Part shown: piece by piece, positions 1-4,371 of the stretch
How the letters are laid out: every line of letters begins with the position of its first letter
Position numbering within the stretch: position 1 is the first letter of the stretch
Assembly: GCA_016219235.1 (NCBI GenBank)
Contig: JACRBO010000125.1
Span: 1-6,103, forward strand
Length of the DNA: 6,103 nucleotides
Source: Chloroflexota bacterium
GTDB taxonomy: Bacteria; Chloroflexota; Anaerolineae; Fen-1058
Reading direction: 5' to 3'
Program-made: the position numbers and the translations under genes
Notes under the pieces: generated by a model
What the model was told of the DNA's origin: nothing
Databases searched by the model: none
What the model saw: only the letters and a program-made list of their open reading frames with translations

Positions 1-1
1 G

Positions 2-601
2 CTGGCCGTGCGAGTCGTCGCCAGCCAATTAATGCGCGACGTGTATACGCCTTACATCCTGCAGGCCACACCCACTTCCGATCAAGTTCCCTTGACGACC
101 GCGCTGGAAACTGCGGTGGAGGCGGCCAATCAGGCCGTCCACGCGCAAGTGCCAGGCAGCGGTACCACGCTGACCTGCGCTCTTATCATCGATACCCGCG
201 CTTACCTGGCGCACGTGGGTGACAGCCGCGCCTATCTGTACTATAATCAACATTTGAAACAGGTGACCAAAGACCACTCGTATGTGGATAAACTGGTCGA
301 ATTGGGCCAGATTACGCTCGAAGCGGCCGCCGTGCATCCGCAGCGCAATGTGCTATATCGTGCCGTGGGGCAAGGTGAACAGCTTGATATCGATCTCCAC
401 TTGATCGATTTACCCATGGGCGCGCGCTTGTTATTATGTTGTGACGGGCTGTGGGGCATGTTGCCCGATCCAATTATTCAGGCCATTCTGGCGTCAGCCC
501 AAACACCCCAGGATGCTTGCTCGGAGTTGATCGCTGCCGCGAATGAGGCTGGCGGCCGGGACAACATCACCGCCATCATCATTGAACGCAGTGATCGCTA
601 A
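2..601 (+). CDS. PP2C-family protein serine/threonine phosphatase, 5'-truncated by the window edge
   Basis: This is the C-terminal part of a PPM/PP2C metal-dependent phosphatase, which removes phosphate from Ser/Thr residues in the cytoplasm, usually opposing a Hanks-type kinase. Numbered from the GTG at base 8, the visible PP2C motifs are GSGTT (50-54), AHVGDSRAYLY (68-78), CCDGLWG (144-150, with metal-binding Asp146) and GGRDNIT (182-188, with metal-binding Asp185). The N-terminal RNEDA/DGMGG block, which carries further metal ligands, is absent only because the window begins inside the gene. The frame is open back to base 2, so the GTG at 8 is very unlikely to be the real start. About 199 residues are visible of a family that usually has about 240-320 in its soluble bacterial forms. 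The stop lies 8 bases before the J-domain/VWA gene, which indicates one operon. The family call is secure; the substrate is unknown, though the FHA and VWA proteins encoded downstream are natural candidates. Confidence 0.95.
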   Translation: MAVRVVASQLMRDVYTPYILQATPTSDQVPLTTALETAVEAANQAVHAQVPGSGTTLTCALIIDTRAYLAHVGDSRAYLYYNQHLKQVTKDHSYVDKLVELGQITLEAAAVHPQRNVLYRAVGQGEQLDIDLHLIDLPMGARLLLCCDGLWGMLPDPIIQAILASAQTPQDACSELIAAANEAGGRDNITAIIIERSDR

Positions 602-609
602 CACCCATC

Positions 610-2085
610 ATGCACGATGAGCCTGACTATTACACGACGTTAAAGGTGTCGCCCGACGCCACTGCCGATGAGGTCAAGCATGCCTATCGGCAGCTGGCCC
701 GGCAGTCGCATCCTGACGTCAAAGCGGAAGCTGGCACTGCGCTGCTCTTCCGGCAGATCCAAGAAGCCTACGAAGTGCTGGGCGACCCCGCCAAGCGCAC
801 GGCCTACGATCGGCGGCAGGCTGAAGCTGGCCGCTCGCCGCAAGCCGTGTTTCAATGGCGTATGCAGCCCAGCCGCACCGCCTTGCCCGTCTTGCCGGAC
901 GAGCAGGTGCTGTATATTCTATTTGACATCGCCGCCGGACAGGCTTCCAACCGTTCCAGCCGCATCCCGTTGAATGTGTGTCTGGTGCTCGATCGCAGTA
1001 CGTCGATGCAGGGCGCGCGACTCGATCAGACCAAGGCCGCAGCCCAGCGGATGATTGACTCTTTAACAAGCGATGATACACTAGGGATCGTCACGTTTAG
1101 CGATAAAGCCGAAGTCGTCTGGCCGAGCCAGCTTTTATCTGACCCCATTAAGGCGCGGGCGCGCGTCAGCGCCATTCAGGCTTCGGGCGGCACCGAGATT
1201 TTGCAGGGCTTGAACACCGGCCTGCAGGAATTGGATAAGAACCGCCAGAAGTACTCAATCAACCACCTGATCTTGTTGACCGACGGTCAGACCTATGGCG
1301 ATGAAGAAAAGTGCCTGGTCGTGGCCGTGGAGGCCAAACGGCGGCACATCGGCGTCAGCACCATGGGCATCGGCGAGGACTGGAACGATACGCTGCTGGA
1401 TGCGCTGGCCTCACGCAGCGGCGGAGTCTCGCAGTACATCGCTTCGACCGGCGAGATTCAACACTTTTTGCGCGAACGACTGCAGGGGCTGGGCGCAGTC
1501 TACGGCGATAACCTGCGGCTGACGTTTAAGATGGCCGATGGCGTGCGGATTAGAAACGCCTTTAAGTTGTCGCCATACATTCAGCGCATCGAACGCGATG
1601 GCGATGCGTTAATCCTGGGCTCGTTACAGTCGGATGCTCCGATCAGCGGTATGCTAGAATTGGTCGTGGGACCGCATATTGCAGGCGAACATCGACTGGC
1701 GCAAGCCGAGCTAAGCGGCGATGTCCCGGCGCGGCAAATGGCCGACGCCGCGTTGAAACAGGACGTGAGTTTTACATTTGAGCCGCAGACCAACACCAAT
1801 GCCGCCGCGCCGCCCAGCGTATTGAGCGCGCTCGCCAAGATTACGATTTTTCAAATGCAGGAAGGCGCGTGGCAGGCGCTTGAAAAAGGCGATGTGGCCA
1901 ACGCCACGCACCGCCTTGAAACCATGGCAACGCGCCTGCTAGATATGGGTGAACATCAACTGGCGCGCGCGGCACTCCTGGAAGCCGGCCGACTGGCACG
2001 CAGCGGAAACCTGTCACCCGCGGGCCGTAAAGCAATCAAGTATGGGACGCGCAGCTTACTCCTAGCCCCAACGAAGGATAAATGA
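610..2085 (+). CDS. J-domain (DnaJ-like) / von Willebrand factor A fusion protein
   Basis: A 491-residue two-module protein. Residues 6-68 form a canonical J domain with an intact HPD motif (His34-Pro35-Asp36), the signature that stimulates Hsp70 ATPase. There is no Gly/Phe region, zinc-finger domain or DnaJ C-terminal domain, so this is a class III (type C) J-protein, not DnaJ itself. Residues about 119-295 form a VWA domain with a complete MIDAS metal site: DRSTS (Asp128, Ser130, Ser132), Thr195 in GGTEI, and Asp225 in LLTDG. A beta-rich segment (about 300-395) follows, then a helical, TPR-like tail (about 403-487) as in many bacterial VWA proteins. No signal peptide or membrane segment is visible, so it is probably cytoplasmic. 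The start is the first ATG after the phosphatase stop; no clear Shine-Dalgarno precedes it, so translational coupling is likely. Inference: VWA binds a partner and the J domain brings DnaK to it. Confidence 0.93.
   Translation: MHDEPDYYTTLKVSPDATADEVKHAYRQLARQSHPDVKAEAGTALLFRQIQEAYEVLGDPAKRTAYDRRQAEAGRSPQAVFQWRMQPSRTALPVLPDEQVLYILFDIAAGQASNRSSRIPLNVCLVLDRSTSMQGARLDQTKAAAQRMIDSLTSDDTLGIVTFSDKAEVVWPSQLLSDPIKARARVSAIQASGGTEILQGLNTGLQELDKNRQKYSINHLILLTDGQTYGDEEKCLVVAVEAKRRHIGVSTMGIGEDWNDTLLDALASRSGGVSQYIASTGEIQHFLRERLQGLGAVYGDNLRLTFKMADGVRIRNAFKLSPYIQRIERDGDALILGSLQSDAPISGMLELVVGPHIAGEHRLAQAELSGDVPARQMADAALKQDVSFTFEPQTNTNAAAPPSVLSALAKITIFQMQEGAWQALEKGDVANATHRLETMATRLLDMGEHQLARAALLEAGRLARSGNLSPAGRKAIKYGTRSLLLAPTKDK
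2074..2078 (+). promoter_or_regulatory. Ribosome binding site (AAGGA) inside the end of the J-domain/VWA gene
   Basis: AAGGA lies within the last codons of the preceding gene. Its spacing is 3 bases to the ATG at 2082 and 9 bases to the in-frame ATG at 2088, which favours the second as the main start of the zinc-ribbon/FHA gene. Confidence 0.5.
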
Positions 2086-2597
2086 GCATGATCGAATGTC
2101 CATCTTGTGGTCACCAACACCGACCGGGAACACTGTTTTGCAGCGAGTGCGGCGTTTACCTGCTGACCGGCGGGCCGCTGCGAACCGAACCGCTGCCAGA
2201 GTCCGATCTGCCGTCATCGCGGGCTGATCCGTGGGAGAGTGGCGAAACGCTGGCCCAGGCTGAAGCGCAAGCCGAGTCCACGATCGTGATCGTACCGCCC
2301 AGCGGCCGCCAGCTGACCCTGCCCGCTGAGGGCGAAGCGGTACTGGGCCGTCTGGACGCGACGCGCGGCGTGTTCCCCAACATCGACTTGACGCCAGAAG
2401 GCGGCCTGGAAGGCGGGGTCTCGCGGCGGCACGCGCGTATTCATCGTCAGAAATCGCAGTATTTCATCGAGGACCTGGGCAGCGCCAACGGCACGTTCCT
2501 CAATGGACAGCGCTTGACGCCATATCTGCCGCATCCGTTACACGACAGCGACGAACTGCAACTGGGCCGGGTGCGCATTCGCGTCACCGTCAAGTAG
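2082..2597 (+). CDS. Zinc-ribbon / FHA-domain protein
   Basis: A 171-residue protein with an N-terminal CxxC...CxxC zinc ribbon (Cys6, Cys9, Cys20, Cys23), an acidic, Pro/Ala/Glu-rich linker (about 30-66) and a C-terminal FHA domain (about 67-171). The FHA hallmarks are all present: LGR (88-90), SRRHA (114-118) and SANGTFLNG (133-141), which include the Arg, Ser, His and Asn positions used to bind phosphothreonine. It is therefore expected to read phospho-Thr marks, on partner proteins or on itself. The first ATG overlaps the stop of the J-domain/VWA gene (ATGA, 2082-2085), so the two are translationally coupled. A second in-frame ATG at 2088 is the better-spaced start: the AAGGA at 2074-2078 lies 9 bases from it but only 3 from the first ATG, and it gives the common MIxCPxCG beginning. 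The linker is poorly conserved in type and may carry phosphosites. Confidence 0.93.
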   Translation: MSMIECPSCGHQHRPGTLFCSECGVYLLTGGPLRTEPLPESDLPSSRADPWESGETLAQAEAQAESTIVIVPPSGRQLTLPAEGEAVLGRLDATRGVFPNIDLTPEGGLEGGVSRRHARIHRQKSQYFIEDLGSANGTFLNGQRLTPYLPHPLHDSDELQLGRVRIRVTVK

Positions 2598-2619
2598 CCG
2601 CGCGACCAGACCACCGATT

Positions 2620-2862
2620 ATGGCTTATACTTTGCTCATTCACATCGTCGGCGAGCCAGCCATGCTGTGCGATGCCGAACAATTGCCCAGCCCGACTGAC
2701 AACGTCGTTACCGTGACCAACCTCCGCACCCGCGACGGCAAAGACCTTCCAAACGTCGACAGCAACGCCACCCACTTCATCTTCCCGTGGACGCGCGTTA
2801 ACTTCATCGAAGTGCTGGGCGCCGACGAAGAAGAAGAGATCGTCGGCTTCGCCCGCGACTAA
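2620..2862 (+). CDS. Small acidic protein of unknown function (80 aa)
   Basis: I do not recognise this family. The protein is 80 residues long, with no signal peptide, membrane segment or cysteine pair. It appears beta-rich: YTLLIHIV (3-10), NVVTVTNLRTRDGKDL (28-43) and FIFPWTRVNFIEVL (53-66), followed by an acidic tail (ADEEEE, 68-73). The alternating short strands and the pattern ending in PWxRVxFIEVL recall small-barrel (Sm-like) folds, but this is a weak visual resemblance, not an assignment. It starts 22 bases after the FHA gene, in the same direction, and is followed at once by a terminator hairpin, so it is probably the last cistron of the phosphatase-VWA-FHA operon. No Shine-Dalgarno sequence is visible. 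Codon use and GC content match the neighbours, which together with its operon position argues that it is a real gene. Confidence 0.72.
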   Translation: MAYTLLIHIVGEPAMLCDAEQLPSPTDNVVTVTNLRTRDGKDLPNVDSNATHFIFPWTRVNFIEVLGADEEEEIVGFARD

Positions 2863-2869
2863 CCAACTC

Positions 2870-2903
2870 AACCTGTCAGGTCGGCTAGACCTGACAGGTT
2901 TTT
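2870..2903 (+). terminator. Rho-independent terminator after the small-protein gene
   Basis: A perfect 13-bp stem, AACCTGTCAGGTC (2870-2882) with GACCTGACAGGTT (2888-2900), encloses the 5-base loop GGCTA. The right arm runs into a five-T stretch (2899-2903). It lies 7 bases after the small-protein stop and should end the four-gene operon. Each arm is itself nearly palindromic (ACCTG-T/A-CAGGT). The hairpin ends only about 10 bases before the response-regulator start codon. Confidence 0.85.
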
Positions 2904-2912
2904 GATACCATC

Positions 2913-3629
2913 ATGCCCCCGCGCGAACCACGCCACCGCATCCTGATCGTTGATGACGAACCTCGCATGATCCGGTTCATTCAAATGAACCTGGAACTGG
3001 AGGGCTATCACGTCAGCCAGGCCAGCAACGGCTTTGAGGCGCTGACCAGGTTGCGCGACGACCTGCCCGACCTGGTCATCCTCGACGTGATGATGCCGGA
3101 CATGGACGGCTTCGAGACGCTGCGCCTGCTGCGTGAAGTTTCGGCTGTGCCGGTGATCATGCTGACCGTCAAAGCCGATGAAGCCGATAAAGTGCGCGGC
3201 CTGGAACTGGGCGCAGACGACTACGTCACGAAACCGTTCAGCCCGAAGGAACTATCGAGCCGCGTGAAGGCCGTGTTGCGCCGCACCGAGATGCCCGCGC
3301 CCGTTGAAAAGAGCGCGACCCAGATCGATGATTACTTGCAGATTGATTTTGATCGGCGCATCGTCATTGCGGGCGGCACAGAGATCAAGCTGCGCCCGAC
3401 CGAGTACCGCCTGCTTTATCATCTGGTCAACAACGCGGGCCGCATCATGACGCACGAGCAACTGCTGTCCAAAGCGTGGGGCTACGAATACCGCGAAGAA
3501 AGCCACTATCTGCGCCTGTATGTCACTTACCTCCGCCAGAAGATCGAACCCGATCCCGCGAATCCGCGCTACATTTTGACGGAGCGCGGCGTGGGCTACC
3601 GGTTTGTCGACTTCAAGCAGGCTGCTTGA
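2913..3629 (+). CDS. OmpR/PhoB-family two-component response regulator
   Basis: A 238-residue DNA-binding response regulator of normal family length. The receiver domain (about 8-122) has the full phosphorylation site: acidic pair Asp14/Asp15, phosphoacceptor Asp58 in [10 protein letters not shown], Thr85 and Lys107 in VTKPFS. The linker (about 123-136) leads to a winged-helix effector domain (about 140-234), with the typical [26 protein letters not shown] and RGVGYRF stretches. Proteins of this subfamily are phosphorylated by a sensor kinase and bind as dimers to direct repeats spaced 11 bp apart. No histidine kinase gene lies next to it, so it is an orphan in this window. The ATG at 2913 is the only reasonable start, because the receiver begins a few residues later. 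There is no Shine-Dalgarno, and a terminator hairpin ends about 10 bases upstream. A possible target is the 11-bp repeat array at 4261-4290; that link is inference. Confidence 0.96.
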   Translation: MPPREPRHRILIVDDEPRMIRFIQMNLELEGYHVSQASNGFEALTRLRDDLPDLVILDVMMPDMDGFETLRLLREVSAVPVIMLTVKADEADKVRGLELGADDYVTKPFSPKELSSRVKAVLRRTEMPAPVEKSATQIDDYLQIDFDRRIVIAGGTEIKLRPTEYRLLYHLVNNAGRIMTHEQLLSKAWGYEYREESHYLRLYVTYLRQKIEPDPANPRYILTERGVGYRFVDFKQAA

Positions 3630-3630
3630 G

Positions 3631-3661
3631 ACCTCGGAGGATACAGCAATCTCCGAGGTTT
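3631..3661 (+). terminator. Hairpin terminator after the response-regulator gene
   Basis: A perfect 9-bp stem, ACCTCGGAG (3631-3639) with CTCCGAGGT (3651-3659), surrounds an 11-base loop. A further G-T pair (3640 with 3650) would shorten the loop to 9. It begins 2 bases after the response-regulator stop. The T stretch is short (TTT, 3659-3661, then GT), so termination may be partial, with some read-through into the next gene. Confidence 0.65.
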
Positions 3662-3704
3662 GTATGATTGGCAGTGATACGTTACAACCGCATCCGGCTA
3701 ATTG

Positions 3705-3708
3705 AAGG
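3705..3708 (+). promoter_or_regulatory. Ribosome binding site supporting a GTG start
   Basis: AAGG, preceded by G to give GAAGG, lies 9 bases upstream of the GTG at 3718. It is the main reason for choosing this non-ATG start; there is no in-frame ATG near the beginning of the conserved-looking part of the protein. Confidence 0.45.
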
Positions 3709-3717
3709 CGCACTGTC

Positions 3718-4239
3718 GTGAAAAACATCGCTCGCCTGATCGATCGAGAATTGAAATGGATTCAGCCGCACGCGCTCAAACACGAGTTCGAGTTGCAGGC
3801 TGACGGCGAAGTGGCCGCCACGCTGTGCCTGAAGAGTTCGTTCGGTTCCTTCGCCACCGCGGAAAGCGCCGACGGCTGCTGGACGTTTAAGCGCGTGGGC
3901 TTCTGGGAGACGCGGGCCACCGTGCGCGTCTGTGATTCTGAGGCAGACATCGCCATCTTCAAGAACAACACCTGGCAAGGCGGCGGCACGTTGGAATTGG
4001 CCGACGGGCGCAAGTATCTGGTCAGTACCAATTTCTGGCAGACGCAATATGAGTTCAAGACCGAGACCGGCGAGCGCCTGTTTGGCTACACCAACATCGG
4101 CGGCGTGATGCACCTGTCGGCGCGAGTGCAGATCGAGCCGCAGGTGGTTAACCTACCGGAACTGCCGTGGCTAATGATGTTTGGCTGGTATCTGGCACTG
4201 ATGATGCATCGCGATTCAGCGGCGGCCGCGGCCACGTAA
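3718..4239 (+). CDS. Uncharacterised beta-rich protein with a hydrophobic C-terminal helix, possibly tubby/LURP-one-like
   Basis: A 173-residue protein starting at GTG. I cannot name it with certainty. From about residue 22 to 145 it is a run of short amphipathic strands rich in aromatic residues and turns (for example FELQADGEVAATLCL, WTFKRVGFWETRATVRV, YLVSTNFWQTQYEFKT). One strongly hydrophobic helix follows (LPWLMMFGWYLALMM, 149-163), then HRDS and a short Ala run (168-172). A beta barrel closed by a buried C-terminal hydrophobic helix is the layout of tubby C-terminal-like / LURP-one (LOR, scramblase-like) proteins. The match here is to overall layout only, not to a sequence signature. 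The alternative is a peripheral protein anchored to the membrane by that helix. There is no N-terminal signal peptide. It is flanked by hairpins on both sides and may be monocistronic or reached by read-through from the response regulator. Confidence 0.75.
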   Translation: MKNIARLIDRELKWIQPHALKHEFELQADGEVAATLCLKSSFGSFATAESADGCWTFKRVGFWETRATVRVCDSEADIAIFKNNTWQGGGTLELADGRKYLVSTNFWQTQYEFKTETGERLFGYTNIGGVMHLSARVQIEPQVVNLPELPWLMMFGWYLALMMHRDSAAAAAT

Positions 4240-4260
4240 CAATCTCACCTCCAATGGACT

Positions 4261-4290
4261 TCTAACACGGGTCTAACACAACTCTAACGC
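4261..4290 (+). repeat. Three direct repeats TCTAAC(A/G)C with 11-bp period, probable response-regulator operator
   Basis: TCTAACAC (4261-4268), TCTAACAC (4272-4279) and TCTAACGC (4283-4290) are separated by exactly 3 bases each (GGG, AAC), giving an 11-bp repeat, one helical turn. The 8-bp unit plus 3-bp spacer matches the layout of Pho boxes and other OmpR/PhoB-family sites. The core CTAACA resembles the TTAACA-like half-sites of PhoP in Bacillus and the CTTAAC-type units of cyanobacterial Pho boxes. The array ends 8 bases before a -10 box, the usual position for activation. Which protein binds is not known. Confidence 0.7.
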
Positions 4291-4298
4291 CCTCCGCC

Positions 4299-4304
4299 TA
4301 TACT
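4299..4304 (+). promoter_or_regulatory. -10 box (TATACT) of the presumed dnaK promoter
   Basis: TATACT matches the TATAAT consensus at five of six positions. At a 17-bp spacing the -35 position (4276-4281) reads ACACAA, unlike TTGACA, and is covered by the 11-bp repeat array. This suggests an activator-dependent promoter. Transcription would start near 4310-4312, at the left arm of the hairpin that follows. Confidence 0.6.
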
Positions 4305-4343
4305 GAAAGCGCAACCTCTATTCGAGGTTGCGCTTTCACTTTT
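4305..4343 (+). terminator. Perfect 14-bp hairpin between the preceding gene and dnaK: terminator or 5'-leader structure
   Basis: GAAAGCGCAACCTC (4305-4318) pairs perfectly with GAGGTTGCGCTTTC (4324-4337) around the 5-base loop TATTC; TTTT follows at 4340-4343 after CAC. It could be the terminator of the preceding gene. It also begins one base after the -10 box, so a transcript from that promoter would carry at least its inner 9-10 pairs at the extreme 5' end of the dnaK mRNA. A stabilising 5' stem-loop or an attenuator is therefore equally possible. Confidence 0.7.
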
Positions 4344-4360
4344 GAATCATCAGACTTACT

Positions 4361-4366
4361 GGAGGA
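4361..4366 (+). promoter_or_regulatory. Strong Shine-Dalgarno sequence of dnaK
   Basis: GGAGGA lies 5 bases upstream of the ATG at 4372. It is by far the best ribosome binding site in the window and fixes the dnaK start. Confidence 0.85.
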
Positions 4367-4371
4367 TAACC

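Noticed and set aside
719..1081. 120-codon open frame on the minus strand
   Set aside because: Antisense to the J domain and the beginning of the VWA domain; Arg/Ala-rich translation without any motif.
610..2085. Calling the J-domain gene dnaJ or cbpA
   Set aside because: Beyond the J domain there is no Gly/Phe region, zinc finger or DnaJ C-terminal substrate domain; the rest is VWA plus a helical tail.
3663..3668. TATGAT as a -10 box for the gene starting at 3718
   Set aside because: It matches five of six consensus positions, but the 17-bp upstream position (GATACA, 3640-3645) is a poor -35 and lies in the loop of the terminator hairpin. Too weak to call, though not excluded.
3252..3728. 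158-codon open frame on the minus strand
   Set aside because: It lies almost wholly antisense to the response regulator, whose domain motifs are unmistakable. The translation shows no family signature and there is no ribosome site.
3682..4113. 143-codon open frame on the minus strand
   Set aside because: It is antisense to the 3718-4239 gene. GC-rich codon bias on the plus strand readily opens the opposite frames, and no start context or motif supports it.
4240..4371. CIRCE/HrcA operator or heat-shock sigma promoter upstream of dnaK
   Set aside because: No TTAGCACTC-N9-GAGTGCTAA or recognisable variant is present; the only inverted repeat is the 14-bp GC-rich hairpin, whose sequence is unrelated.
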